Source: a virus
Length of the DNA stretch: 43,337 nucleotides
IMG/VR virus record: IMGVR_UViG_3300007509_000014
Coordinates: 1-43,337 of that record
Direction: 5' to 3' (one strand)
Both the position numbers and the translations under genes were made by a program. The notes beneath the pieces were generated by a model that worked only from the letters and a program-made list of their open reading frames with translations, did not search any database and had not been told where the DNA came from. This document shows positions 1 through 8,180 of the stretch, in pieces. Within the stretch, counting starts at the first letter, position 1; each line of letters begins with the position of its first letter.

Positions 1-285
1 ACTTCCATCTGCATAAAATAATCCTATCGCTTGTCCCGATGAATTATTTATAGTAAGTGGATAAGTGCTATTTCCCGATGCTTGTAGAGTTGTATTCCCA
101 AGAGTTCCTACAGAAGTAAGTGAACTCGCAGTTACTCCACTTGCTAAAGTAGAACCCGATATTGTAGCCGCAGTTACAGTAATAGCATCAGCGACTTTTG
201 CATCAGTTACTGCATCATCATTAATCTTAGCAGTAGTAATGGCTGAGTCTGTAATTCCACCTGTTTTAATTTTAGTTAGTGCCAT
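1..285 (-). CDS. Tail fibre protein, N-terminal part (cut by window edge)
   Basis: This is an open frame of 95 codons that starts with ATG at 285 and runs off the left edge without a stop. The N-terminus (MALTKIKTGGITDSAITTAK) and the following DDAVTDAKVADA-type repeats are typical of phage tail-fibre or appendage proteins, with a beta-rich, Thr/Ser/Gly-rich remainder. The start overlaps the stop of the upstream S74 fibre gene (TAATG), so the two are translationally coupled. It may be the front half of the gene whose C-terminal S74 chaperone end lies at 43238-43337. A direct join of the two window ends puts them out of frame and lacks the middle of the protein, so sequence is missing between them. 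The fibre assignment rests on composition and context. Confidence 0.8.
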   Translation of the reverse strand, partial: MALTKIKTGGITDSAITTAKINDDAVTDAKVADAITVTAATISGSTLASGVTASSLTSVGTLGNTTLQASGNSTYPLTINNSSGQAIGLFYADGS

Positions 286-2510
286 TATGCGTTCTCCAGT
301 GCTGTAACTTTAGCTGAGAGTTCTTGAATTGCTTTTATCATAGGAGTTATCATTCTTGTATATTTTAACGACTTATACTTTATATCTTCAGTATCCATTG
401 TACTTGAATCCTCTACCATCTCAGGAAAATACTTCTCAACATCTTGAGCTGTAAGTCCTGTTTCTGTAACACTATCTCCATTTACATCATATTGAGGTGT
501 ACCTGCTTTCCATTTATAAGTAACTGGTTTTAAACTATTTATCTTATCCAAGCAAGGCTCAAGTTCTTTTACATTCTTCTTCAATCTTTCGTCTGAATTT
601 TCGGTAAGTGTACTTGCTAATGTCAATGCCCCAGACTGATTTAAGGTCATCAAATCAACTTGACTTGAACCACCGTCATTAGCAGATGTTGCCCATTTAC
701 AAACTGCCCCTGATACTTCACTACTATTAGGAAAAAAGTGAACAGTGCTTCCATTATTACCCAATACTATGTTATAAAACTTTGGATTACGAGCCGCTTG
801 TACCCTCATTCCCATTGATGGATTGTCGCCTGTAAGAACAAGCGAGGGGTCAAACCCAATATTGGTTGCAGTATAACCCTCAGATGTAATGTGCATATCT
901 CCACTTGGGAAAAATTCAAATCGTTTACCACCTGAGCAAAGAAAATGTATCTGTTCGTTTCCCCTTCTACATTCAATATTGAATCCATTAGAAGTTTGAT
1001 TTAACAGAGTTCCCCAAGTTGATTTTGTGTTATTATGTTGTCCGAAATCACCTAAAGCTATTGCTCCATCACCATTTCCATTTTGTCCGTAAACGTGCAT
1101 CACATAATCATCATTGAACCACCCATCAGGTGAGTTGACTGCAAGTTTGCCTTTAAAATTAGCTGAAGATGAGGTTAATTTTAATCTTTCTACATCACCC
1201 GTTCTAAATTGTAATGACTCAATAGCATTTAATCTTAAAAATCCATCACTTGCAGATGTGTTATATGCAGATACATAAGCCTGTATAGCATTGGAATTAT
1301 CAGTATCCCTATATTGTATGGTTCTCCAATTACTTCTTGCTTGGTCTATATATAAATCACCCTGTGAGTGTATATCCCCTGTAAATGTAGCTGCACCATC
1401 ATTTGCGATTGTGAACCTATCAACATTGTTTGTTTTAAAATTTATATTACCACTTGAAACGCCTGTTTCATATCCTGCTTCCATTGATATAGAACCATTA
1501 GAGGATTGATTTCCTCTTAGTAATAAATATGCTCCCCTTGCAGGACTAGCACCACCACCACCACATATTTCTAAAACACCATTATCTGAACCATCAGAAG
1601 TTCCTGTGACTATATTTGGATTTCCTGATAAAATTAGTTTTCCTGCAAATGTTCCATCACCCGAACTATTAACTAGAAACTTTTGTGAACCACCATGAGC
1701 ATATCCAAACTCTGCGGAACTTCCTGAGTAAATACCACTTGTACCATCTCCCCCAAATCTTATAGCAGGTGTTGAGGCTGAACCTCTATTAGTTATAAAT
1801 AATTCACTTGCAATAGTTACATCACCTGAAAATGTGGCGTTAGAAGATGTGTCAATATACATTGATTGAGTACTGCCTCTCCATAATTGCCATTCATCGT
1901 CCACCTTTATTTCCCATTCGTTTCCACCAGTAGCACCTTGTTCTTCAAATACAATTCCACATTTATCAGTTGATGCTTTACCTATATGTAAAAATGTACT
2001 CATGCCATTTATAGCAGTAGGTGAAGATTGGTCAATACCAACCTTTTTATCTTGTAAATATATACTAGAGTTTGAAGTTACATTCCCAGTAACTGTTAAG
2101 CTTGTAAGAGTACCTACTGAAGTAATATTAGTTTGAGCTGCTCCTGTTACAGTAGCTGCTGTACCTGTAGTATTCTGATTAAGGGTTGCGACTCTAGCTG
2201 CTGCTAAAGTGCCAGAAGATATGTTTGAAGCATTTGTTGTATCAGTCGTAGCAGAAGTTGCTAGACCATGAGAACCCACAGAAGTCAATGCACCAGTAAG
2301 TTTTGTTGTTGCTATAGAGCCAGCTAAGTGTACATTATCTACTGATCCATCGATAAGTTCAGAACTATCTACAGAATCGGCAGCTAGTTTTGCAGAGGTT
2401 ACTGCATCATTTGCGAGGTCAGCAGTTACGATTGTAGCATCAGTAATCGCTGCTGAATCGACCATTGGGTCTATTAAGACATCCGCTGGAACTTTACCAA
2501 GATAAGCCAC
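285..2510 (-). CDS. Tail fibre/appendage protein with C-terminal S74 chaperone-peptidase
   Basis: This 741-residue protein begins with tail-fibre repeats (ITDATIVTADLANDAVTSAK) and continues as a long beta-rich shaft with repeated 'ATFSGDVTI / FTGDIHSQGDL' type segments. It ends in an intramolecular chaperone of the peptidase S74 family at about residues 635-741. The NSDERLKKN motif marks the self-cleavage site, where the Ser-Asp pair is catalytic. The C-terminal helical stretch (YTRMITPMIKAIQELSAKV) is the usual trimerising end. In the family, the chaperone folds the fibre trimer and then cuts itself off. The gene lies between two other tail genes with 1-nt overlaps at both ends (TAATG), inside the late minus-strand operon. 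Receptor binding is inferred from position and family. Confidence 0.9.
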   Translation of the reverse strand: MAYLGKVPADVLIDPMVDSAAITDATIVTADLANDAVTSAKLAADSVDSSELIDGSVDNVHLAGSIATTKLTGALTSVGSHGLATSATTDTTNASNISSGTLAAARVATLNQNTTGTAATVTGAAQTNITSVGTLTSLTVTGNVTSNSSIYLQDKKVGIDQSSPTAINGMSTFLHIGKASTDKCGIVFEEQGATGGNEWEIKVDDEWQLWRGSTQSMYIDTSSNATFSGDVTIASELFITNRGSASTPAIRFGGDGTSGIYSGSSAEFGYAHGGSQKFLVNSSGDGTFAGKLILSGNPNIVTGTSDGSDNGVLEICGGGGASPARGAYLLLRGNQSSNGSISMEAGYETGVSSGNINFKTNNVDRFTIANDGAATFTGDIHSQGDLYIDQARSNWRTIQYRDTDNSNAIQAYVSAYNTSASDGFLRLNAIESLQFRTGDVERLKLTSSSANFKGKLAVNSPDGWFNDDYVMHVYGQNGNGDGAIALGDFGQHNNTKSTWGTLLNQTSNGFNIECRRGNEQIHFLCSGGKRFEFFPSGDMHITSEGYTATNIGFDPSLVLTGDNPSMGMRVQAARNPKFYNIVLGNNGSTVHFFPNSSEVSGAVCKWATSANDGGSSQVDLMTLNQSGALTLASTLTENSDERLKKNVKELEPCLDKINSLKPVTYKWKAGTPQYDVNGDSVTETGLTAQDVEKYFPEMVEDSSTMDTEDIKYKSLKYTRMITPMIKAIQELSAKVTALENA

Positions 2511-2851
2511 TAGGTAATCTCCATAATTGAAAGTACAACGTCTAAGGCATTAGACGCACTTGCCAAGCATTGCAATGCATCTGATGTTTGTAGGACAATC
2601 TTATTGCCAGACATTACTTCAAGCGAACCTCCTTGAGGGATTGGTGCTCCTTTAATAACATAAACATCATCTCCATTTTCCCCTGACGATGCATTTGTTA
2701 CAATTTTTACATCAGCTGTTATAGCTGCAGAGCTTGTATTGGCTAGAGTACATCCTATTACAATAGCTGTCGTAGAAGAAGGTACTGTGTAGACTGCTGA
2801 TAAGCTTGTTGATACATTCGCATCTGTTTTTAATTTAAATGTGTTTGCCAT
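2510..2851 (-). CDS. Small virion appendage protein (113 aa)
   Basis: This is a 113-residue beta-rich protein with an MANTFKLKTDANVST start and a conserved-looking core (VYVIKGAPIPQGGSLEVMSG). Small proteins of this pattern are common in tail regions of marine podoviruses and myoviruses, where they are annotated only as virion or structural proteins. Its N-terminus resembles that of the next gene (MANTIKLKKDGSS), suggesting shared attachment or common ancestry. It overlaps the downstream S74 fibre by one base and follows the 77-aa gene after three bases, so it belongs to the tail-appendage cluster. No catalytic motif or membrane segment is visible. An adaptor or decorating role is inference from context. 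Confidence 0.75.
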   Translation of the reverse strand: MANTFKLKTDANVSTSLSAVYTVPSSTTAIVIGCTLANTSSAAITADVKIVTNASSGENGDDVYVIKGAPIPQGGSLEVMSGNKIVLQTSDALQCLASASNALDVVLSIMEIT

Positions 2852-2854
2852 TCA

Positions 2855-3088
2855 TCATCCTAAAGCAATTGCAAGAGCCGTCGCATCTCCTTGAACATTA
2901 TCATTATCTGGAAAATAGTTCCTGGAATAAGTGGAACCATTATATTTAGCATAGAAAAGTTTACCGTCCCTATAATTGATAGCAACTTCACCTGTTGCCA
3001 AGCCATTGCTAGTCTCTGACGCATCAGAATTAACTGTAGGTTCGCCACCAGATGAACCATCCTTCTTAAGTTTGATAGTATTTGCCAT
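2855..3088 (-). CDS. Short tail-appendage protein (77 aa)
   Basis: This 77-residue protein has the pattern 'GLATGEVAINYRDGKLFYAK', the N-terminal motif of many phage tail-fibre proteins ([L/T]GE[L/V]A[I/L]N...DGKLYYG). The same motif occurs in the neighbouring 317-aa fibre (LLSGELALNQADKKLYVG). It is essentially a free-standing fibre N-terminal module, usually used to anchor a fibre to the tail. The start is preceded by AGGAGTAATC, a good ribosome binding site. It may be a separate subunit or a remnant of a longer fibre. There is no frameshifted continuation nearby, so a stand-alone gene is favoured. Confidence 0.7.
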   Translation of the reverse strand: MANTIKLKKDGSSGGEPTVNSDASETSNGLATGEVAINYRDGKLFYAKYNGSTYSRNYFPDNDNVQGDATALAIALG

Positions 3089-3096
3089 GATTACTC

Positions 3097-4050
3097 CTAA
3101 TCACTAAATGTTCCGCCATCAATAGTAGCTCCGCTGATAGCTGTAAAATAACCCGTCGCAAACTGACAATCACCGACTGAACCAGATATTACACCAGTAC
3201 TTTCAGTGGCTACTGGAATATAAGTAAATCTATGAGAATTACTATCATCCATTCCAAAGAACATCTTTTTAGCACTACTATCGTAGTACTGACCTAAGAT
3301 ACCTCTGTCTTTGTTGTCATCTGAACCTGGAGCCGCATCTCCACCTAAGGTAAAGATTGGATCATCTATCGTTACAGTTGTCGAGTTTACAGTTGTTGTA
3401 GTTCCGTTCACAGTCAAGTTGCCAGTTACTGTCAGATTATCATCAACCTGAACAGTTCCACCAGCTGAATCTATCACAAGATTACCACTTGAAGTATCTA
3501 TCTCATTACTAGCAGTAACCCCGATTTTCACATCATCTGCTGTTACTCCAGCAAACGATGGGCTATCCGAAGTTGCCACTGCTTGTCCTATAGATATAGT
3601 AGCTGTTGAACCTTCTGCTGGAGTATGACTCACTGTAACACCAGTGCCAGCACTAGTATCTGTCATGTAATTCCCAACAGTTTCCGTTCCTAGAATGACT
3701 CCATTATCCTTAATTGTAACGACCCCAGAACTTACTGCAAAGTTGTCAGAGTTAAACTGAGCTATACCCTTCGCACTAGTTGTAGCAAATACATTAGGAT
3801 CTGTTACATCTACTGCTAAGGTTACAGAGTTATCATTACTTCCAGAAGCTACAGTTCCAGTAACACCATTCCCATAGGTTATATCCTGAAGGGTTGGTAA
3901 GTGAAATACTTCAACACTACTTGTATTATGACGGCCTACATACAGTTTTTTATCAGCTTGATTTAGTGCAAGTTCACCACTTAGTAAACTACCTGGTGCG
4001 TCTGTATCACTATTGCTACTATGGCGTCTAATCTGTATTCTATTAGCCAT
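3097..4050 (-). CDS. Tail fibre protein (317 aa)
   Basis: This 317-residue fibre has an N-terminal anchor motif (residues about 1-50, SGELALNQADKKLYVGRHN) and a beta-rich middle. A segment near residues 200-250 (NLTVNGTTTTVNSTTVTIDD, then PIFTLGGDAAPGSDDNKDRG) is widespread in fibres of marine phages. The end, ISGATIDGGTFSD, resembles the end of the next gene upstream (VSTLNGGTFT), so the two may share an oligomerisation tail. An AGGAGATAAG ribosome site precedes the ATG. The marine flavour is recognised from family patterns and was not tested by search. Confidence 0.85.
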   Translation of the reverse strand: MANRIQIRRHSSNSDTDAPGSLLSGELALNQADKKLYVGRHNTSSVEVFHLPTLQDITYGNGVTGTVASGSNDNSVTLAVDVTDPNVFATTSAKGIAQFNSDNFAVSSGVVTIKDNGVILGTETVGNYMTDTSAGTGVTVSHTPAEGSTATISIGQAVATSDSPSFAGVTADDVKIGVTASNEIDTSSGNLVIDSAGGTVQVDDNLTVTGNLTVNGTTTTVNSTTVTIDDPIFTLGGDAAPGSDDNKDRGILGQYYDSSAKKMFFGMDDSNSHRFTYIPVATESTGVISGSVGDCQFATGYFTAISGATIDGGTFSD

Positions 4051-4062
4051 GCTTATCTCCTA

Positions 4063-4350
4063 TTAAGTAAATGTTCCACCGTTAAGTGTAGAGACTCCAG
4101 CTACAAGGACTTCATTCCAAGAGTCTTCATCTCGAACATAAAAAACATCATTATCTGAATCATAGTGAAGGTCTCCCTCACTGACACCAGAAGTTGGAGC
4201 AGTTGTACCAGTGGTCACTCCTTGTAATGGCAGACTTTGTATTAATACATCTGCACTTCCGTTATCTATATATAGATTCCCATCATCACCCTTAAAGCAA
4301 AGTTTGGTATAGACATCTTTAATTTTATTTGGGGCTGATAATGTACCCAT
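4063..4350 (-). CDS. Small tail-appendage protein (95 aa)
   Basis: This 95-residue protein contains 'GTTAPTSGVSEGDLHYDSDND', a motif common in phage fibre and appendage proteins (P..G...GDL.YD...). Its last residues (TLNGGTFT) resemble those of the adjacent 317-aa fibre. It has no membrane segment or enzyme motif. The start codon overlaps the stop of the 106-aa gene by one base (TAATG), so translation is probably coupled. It is probably a structural part of the tail appendage; the precise role is unknown. Confidence 0.7.
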   Translation of the reverse strand: MGTLSAPNKIKDVYTKLCFKGDDGNLYIDNGSADVLIQSLPLQGVTTGTTAPTSGVSEGDLHYDSDNDVFYVRDEDSWNEVLVAGVSTLNGGTFT

Positions 4351-4670
4351 TAATTCTCTCCCGATATTACTATATCAGTAAATGTAGTAGAACTTATTGA
4401 TTGATCACTATAACTAGTTGACCCTACAGTTACTGCTGTAAATGTAGGTGCGCTAGAAGCTGATACTCCGCTTAGCGATGGAGATGTTGCAGCAGAAACT
4501 GCTGTGTAACTAAAATCGTCAGGAGCATCAACAGCAGTAAAATTATCCGCAGTATAAGAATCAAAGAAATGATTTATGCTAAGCTCATTAAATGACCATG
4601 AAATATCATCCCATTCTGCGAGACCAAAATTGTTAGTCGACCAATCGTATGCTCTAGTATTAATTGCCAT
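4350..4670 (-). CDS. Putative virion structural protein (106 aa)
   Basis: This 106-residue, Ser/Thr/Ala-rich protein starts MAINTRAYDWSTNNFGLAEWDDISW. The second half is repetitive (SLSGVSASSAPTFTAVTVGS, then SYSDQSISSTTFTDIVISGEN), typical of short beta-structured appendage proteins. It is linked by one-base overlaps to genes on both sides. I do not recognise a family. Position between the connector-like genes and the fibres suggests a tail or fibre-attachment part. Confidence 0.6.
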   Translation of the reverse strand: MAINTRAYDWSTNNFGLAEWDDISWSFNELSINHFFDSYTADNFTAVDAPDDFSYTAVSAATSPSLSGVSASSAPTFTAVTVGSTSYSDQSISSTTFTDIVISGEN

Positions 4671-5350
4671 TAATACATCCTTCCACCGCCACTAGGTTTT
4701 TTATAAGCACCCATTCTTCCACCTGGCGGAGCTGATTGTTGCTGTGGAGCTGGCCTACTTTTCAATATTCCCCAATCTTGCAATTTGTCTATCCACCCTC
4801 TTTCAGCTGGTTGGGTTTCTGGAGTATCCCCAGTATAGCCACCATCCGTTACAGGAGCTGCCCCTCTTAAATTTAATCTTGCCATCTCAGGGTCTGTAAA
4901 ATCACCAGAGATACCCATACTTCCTCTTGCTTCATAACGTGATTCTGGAGTTCTATCTGCTTGAGCTCTTCTCAATGCTGATTCTGTCAATCCACCCATC
5001 ATGCCATCTTCTGCTAATGCATTTCCATATTTATCAGTAAAACCAGCTCTATTTAGAGCCCGCTGCATTTCTAAAACTGACTCATTATTAGTTGGATCAA
5101 AACCTCTAGAAAAATCCCACGACTGTCCTCTGTTTGCAGCTTGAGAAATCTTCTCTAAAGCAGGGTCTCCCTGACCAACACCGCCTTCATTGGCAGCTCC
5201 AGAAGCTCTATCATATGCCATTTCAGCTTGTTGAGCTCCTGTCTTCATTCCATACTCTCCGCCAGTCTGAAATTTGGCATGATGATCTTTTATTTTTCCT
5301 AATAATCCTTTTAAGTGTTTTCCTGGGAACCATCCCTGTTCTTCTGGCAT
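4670..5350 (-). CDS. Putative virion protein with a peptidoglycan-binding-like segment (226 aa)
   Basis: This 226-residue Gly- and Gln-rich protein has low-complexity ends (MPEEQGWFPGKHLKGLLGKI; QQQSAPPGGRMGAYKKPSGG). Around residues 90-135 the sequence 'ESVLEMQRALNRAGFTDKYGNALAEDGMMG' followed by 'GLTESALRRAQ' resembles the PG_binding_1 repeat (VxxLQxxLNxxG...DGxxGxxTxxAL), a short three-helix domain that binds peptidoglycan. If correct, the virion would carry a cell-wall-binding module near the tail tip. A ribosome site (AAAGGAGGCTATT) precedes the ATG. The domain call is by motif only. The alternative is a purely structural tail protein. Confidence 0.6.
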   Translation of the reverse strand: MPEEQGWFPGKHLKGLLGKIKDHHAKFQTGGEYGMKTGAQQAEMAYDRASGAANEGGVGQGDPALEKISQAANRGQSWDFSRGFDPTNNESVLEMQRALNRAGFTDKYGNALAEDGMMGGLTESALRRAQADRTPESRYEARGSMGISGDFTDPEMARLNLRGAAPVTDGGYTGDTPETQPAERGWIDKLQDWGILKSRPAPQQQSAPPGGRMGAYKKPSGGGRMY

Positions 5351-5361
5351 AATAGCCTCCT

Positions 5362-5781
5362 TTAAAAATCCACTGGTTTAATGTATTTTACAGTCCCAGC
5401 TCTTGCTCTATATGCATATGCTCTTCCTTCTTTCACGCCCTTTTCAAATTTCTCGTGAAAATACATTGCTAATTGCAACTGCTCTGGTTTCTTCTCATAG
5501 CCAAGCGCAATAGCTTTAGCTACTAAGTAATCATGAAATTGTGCTGGGAAATCGCTTGTAGCTGTCCAAGAAAATGAATTAGAAGAAGGTTCTGTAAAAG
5601 CCGTTGCTTTCTTATAATAAAAAAGCGTTATCTTCTTTCCATTTTGAGATGCAGCTGGAGAAGTGAACTTCTCTGAATTAGGATTAAACTTTGCTATTCC
5701 TATAGCATCTCTCTCTGTCCACCATACCCATTGATTCAGAGCATATTTATTGCTCCAATTATCTACATAAGTACCAGCCAT
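5362..5781 (-). CDS. Connector/head-tail adaptor-like protein, second half-type (139 aa)
   Basis: This 139-residue protein has the end 'FPAQFHDYLVAKAIALGYEK' followed by 'KPEQLQLAMYFHEKFEKGVK'. That pattern matches the C-terminal part of podovirus head-tail adaptor proteins, where a helical 'FH..L...A' segment is followed by a helix that packs on the portal. Together with the 94-aa gene just upstream, which resembles the N-terminal part of the same proteins, the pair looks like an adaptor encoded as two chains. They overlap by one base (TAATG). No frameshift signal was seen at the junction. The assignment is inference from motif shape and position behind portal and capsid. Confidence 0.55.
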   Translation of the reverse strand: MAGTYVDNWSNKYALNQWVWWTERDAIGIAKFNPNSEKFTSPAASQNGKKITLFYYKKATAFTEPSSNSFSWTATSDFPAQFHDYLVAKAIALGYEKKPEQLQLAMYFHEKFEKGVKEGRAYAYRARAGTVKYIKPVDF

Positions 5782-6065
5782 TACGTTAAGTCCCTTCGTA
5801 TTGGTCTACCAACTAGTTTGGGGATATTAACATGGTCTGTGCTACCATCAGCAGCTTCCATATCTACTGATTTAATTTCAAGAATTGCCTCATCTAACGC
5901 ATAGTATCTTTGGTCTGTCGCTAGATCAAACTGAGTGGCTTTTTCAAGCATTCTTGTTCTCTGGCTATACTCCTCTTGTGCAATATTAAGCATCTTTACT
6001 ATTTCAGTAACACCTAAATCTGGATGATGTTGCTGAACCAGTTCAACCATTTCTTTTAATTTCAA
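5781..6065 (-). CDS. Connector/head-tail adaptor-like protein, first half-type (94 aa, TTG start)
   Basis: This 94-residue, mainly helical protein starts MKLKEMVELVQQHHPDLGVT. The section 'IVKMLNIAQEEYSQRTRMLE' followed by 'ATDQRYYALDEAILEIKSVD' is the usual pattern of the first half of phage head-tail adaptors (helix, then a 'Q..Y.LP..i..i..V' beta strand). The TTG start at 6065 overlaps the stop of the 577-aa gene by four bases (TTGA). An ATG five codons later is the alternative start. Its partner is probably the 139-aa gene that follows. A portal-binding role is inferred. Confidence 0.55.
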   Translation of the reverse strand: MKLKEMVELVQQHHPDLGVTEIVKMLNIAQEEYSQRTRMLEKATQFDLATDQRYYALDEAILEIKSVDMEAADGSTDHVNIPKLVGRPIRRDLT

Positions 6066-7795
6066 CGTCTAACTCCTTCTGCTGTACTATCAAGTATACC
6101 AGCTTGTGTATACGGAGTCATAAACTCACTTAGCTCTTGCTTTACAACCTGATATTGACTTTGAAGCCATTGGTAATCTGTGGTCAATTTACTGATAATG
6201 GTTGTATAAAGGCTAATCTTTTTTTGTAAATTAGTAGTATACTCTGAAAGATCATCCTGTAATCTCATAGACTCTTTCTGCAATTCAGTAGTATAAATAG
6301 TTGCTTCATTTTGAACTCTAGCAGTTTCTTTGCCTAATAAATTAGTATATGCAGAAACTTGTTGCTGCATTTGAGAAGTTCTAAGTCCTAATTCAGTCGT
6401 AAATATAGTAGCTTCATTCTGTACTCTTGCAGATTCTTTTTGTAGTTCAGCCTGATAAATACTAACATCTGTACCTGTTCTAGAGGATTCCTTCTGTATC
6501 TCAGCACTATATTCTGCTATCTCCGACTGTATACGAGATGTTTCTTTTTGAATTTCATTACTATATATCTGAGCTTCATTCGCAACTCTTTGCATTTCTT
6601 TCTGTAATTGATCCGAATGTCTTTGACTATCTGCCTGTATTCTTGACGTTTCCTTTTGAATTTCAGATGTGTATTTAGTAACAGTTGCATCAAATTGTTG
6701 CACTTCCTTACTAATCCCAGCTTGAAATTCTGCTAACCACCCAGAAGCTCTTTGCAATTCTTGTGCAGCGGTTTGAATAGTAGCCTGAGCCATTTCTTCG
6801 TCTTCATCAGCTAACCAATATCCAGCACTTTGAGCAGTTGCATCATCCCCACTTCCGCTTGCTTCGTCCGTAGCAATACCGACACTTATAAGGTCTTTTA
6901 CTTTCCCTATTGCATCACCATGCTCAGAGTCGAGAGTAGTAGATATAGTAAGACTTGGTACGTTTTGAGTGAAACTAAAATCACTAGGAGGAGATATCGA
7001 GTTCATATCGATAGCCGTTGGCAGACTACTTGCTATAGTAAAATCACTAGGTAACCCTTTTGTAATACTTATCCCACTTGGTAAAGACTTAGTAATACTT
7101 ATTGCACTAGGTAAATCAGCAGAAACTGAAATAGCAGACGGCAATGCAGTCGATCCCATATTAATAGCCGAAGGTAAGCTACTAGAAACATTTAACGTAC
7201 TTGAATAATCAGCTAGAGCATCAAATACTGTAGTATCCGCATCTAGATCGGTAGGAAGCTTAGCGTTTAAAGAGGCCATCTTGTGGTGTAATAACTGAAC
7301 TGCAGCATATAAAACTACCGCATGATACATCTCAGATGGAAAATTATCTATCGCACTATCTGTACCAGCAACTGAAGTATCTGGTAATACCATACTTATC
7401 TTAGCTGTTTGACTTGCAGTAGGTGTCGGTAAAACAGTTAACACTGCATTATTAATGTAATAAACTGGAGAATTAACACTCGCATAATAGAGACTATCTG
7501 AGTTAGCCGCATTACTTCTAAAAGCTGAATTTATTGGACTACATTTCAAGTCTTCCCCACTACTATCCGCACTTGTTCTCACAACATCTATAATCTTAGC
7601 ATTAGTAGCCAATGTTAAGGTGGGAGAACTATTATTTAAAGTCTGTAATGACGCAAACAATGGTAGCATATCAGGATTAGTCTTCTCTAACATAGAAATA
7701 ACCCACTGTACACCATTCGCTAAGAACTTTGATATAGCATTTGGATACGCATCAGTCTCACCAGCGTAATTACCTATTTCAGCATTAAATGCCAT
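6062..7795 (-). CDS. Adaptor-like virion protein with repeat region and long coiled coil (577 aa)
   Basis: This 577-residue protein has three parts. Residues 1 to about 190 resemble a head-tail adaptor (AKIIDVVR, SDSLYYASVNSPVYYI, VLPTP, NFPSEMYHAVVLYAAVQLL). Residues about 205-290 hold at least seven short repeats of the form LPSAISI/LPSGISI/LPSDFTI spaced 9-10 residues apart. Residues about 345-550 form a long coiled coil built from roughly 20-22-residue repeats such as 'YxxELQKESxRxQNEATI'. The protein may link the portal to tail fibres, with the repeats acting as a rod. It ends with TTGA overlapping the next gene. The combination of adaptor head and coiled-coil rod is unusual. Confidence 0.65.
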   Translation of the reverse strand: MAFNAEIGNYAGETDAYPNAISKFLANGVQWVISMLEKTNPDMLPLFASLQTLNNSSPTLTLATNAKIIDVVRTSADSSGEDLKCSPINSAFRSNAANSDSLYYASVNSPVYYINNAVLTVLPTPTASQTAKISMVLPDTSVAGTDSAIDNFPSEMYHAVVLYAAVQLLHHKMASLNAKLPTDLDADTTVFDALADYSSTLNVSSSLPSAINMGSTALPSAISVSADLPSAISITKSLPSGISITKGLPSDFTIASSLPTAIDMNSISPPSDFSFTQNVPSLTISTTLDSEHGDAIGKVKDLISVGIATDEASGSGDDATAQSAGYWLADEDEEMAQATIQTAAQELQRASGWLAEFQAGISKEVQQFDATVTKYTSEIQKETSRIQADSQRHSDQLQKEMQRVANEAQIYSNEIQKETSRIQSEIAEYSAEIQKESSRTGTDVSIYQAELQKESARVQNEATIFTTELGLRTSQMQQQVSAYTNLLGKETARVQNEATIYTTELQKESMRLQDDLSEYTTNLQKKISLYTTIISKLTTDYQWLQSQYQVVKQELSEFMTPYTQAGILDSTAEGVRR

Positions 7796-7998
7796 TATGA
7801 ACTTTGTCCTAACCTAGCTCTTGAGATTTTCTCTCTTTTAGTCATAGTCTTTCCCTTTTTTGTCGCTCTGCTAACCTTCTTTGCTTGAGAGACCAATTTC
7901 CCTCTAGACATTTTCATCCTCTGAGCCATAGCCTTTATAATAGCTATATTGTTCTTCTTCATAGCTGACATTACTACTTTTGCTACTGCTGAAGTCAT
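7795..7998 (-). CDS. Small basic protein (67 aa)
   Basis: This 67-residue, highly basic protein (MTSAVAKVVMSAMKKNNIAI start; KKGKTMTKREKISRARLG near the end) has no acidic patch or membrane segment. Its ATG overlaps the stop of the 44-aa gene (ATGA) and its stop overlaps the 577-aa gene (TAATG), so it is part of the late operon. Small Lys/Arg-rich proteins next to capsid genes can be DNA-binding or minor head proteins. No family is recognised, so the function remains open. Confidence 0.65.
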   Translation of the reverse strand: MTSAVAKVVMSAMKKNNIAIIKAMAQRMKMSRGKLVSQAKKVSRATKKGKTMTKREKISRARLGQSS

Positions 7999-8129
7999 TT
8001 CTTCCTCTTCTTGGTAACCTTTATCTTACCACGATCTTTTATATTCTGTTGTCGACGGCTATTGTCATTAACTTCTTCTTTTCCAGATTGCCAAGGGCCA
8101 CCGATATCATTACTAGTTACAATTTTCAT
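7995..8129 (-). CDS. Small basic protein (44 aa)
   Basis: This short gene reads MKIVTSNDIGGPWQSGKEEV and ends in a basic tail (KIKVTKKRKK), 44 residues in all. It is preceded by an AAAGGTAGAT ribosome site, and its TGA overlaps the ATG of the 67-aa gene (ATGA), strong evidence that it is translated. It lies between the capsid gene's GC hairpin and the 67-aa gene. The function is unknown; a minor virion or DNA-contacting role would fit the basic end. Confidence 0.65.
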   Translation of the reverse strand: MKIVTSNDIGGPWQSGKEEVNDNSRRQQNIKDRGKIKVTKKRKK

Positions 8130-8146
8130 ATCTACCTTTCCAGTAA

Positions 8147-8167
8147 GGGGGGGCATAAAGCCCCCCC
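8147..8167 (-). terminator. GC hairpin just after the capsid gene
   Basis: This is a perfect 8-bp hairpin (GGGGGGGC, five-base loop, GCCCCCCC) 14 bases after the capsid stop codon. In the transcribed minus sense it is followed by TTACTGG and not by a U tract. It is therefore either a weak/partial terminator or a 3' stabiliser that lets capsid mRNA accumulate above the downstream tail genes. This is the strongest GC helix in the late operon. Confidence 0.6.
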
Positions 8168-8180
8168 ATAAATTACTGAA

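Noticed and set aside
1-285. Direct circular joining of both window ends into one fibre gene
   Set aside because: Position 1 ends on a full codon, but the right-edge frame begins at 43336, so the direct join is out of frame and meets a stop. The S74 core would also be missing. Extra sequence must lie between.
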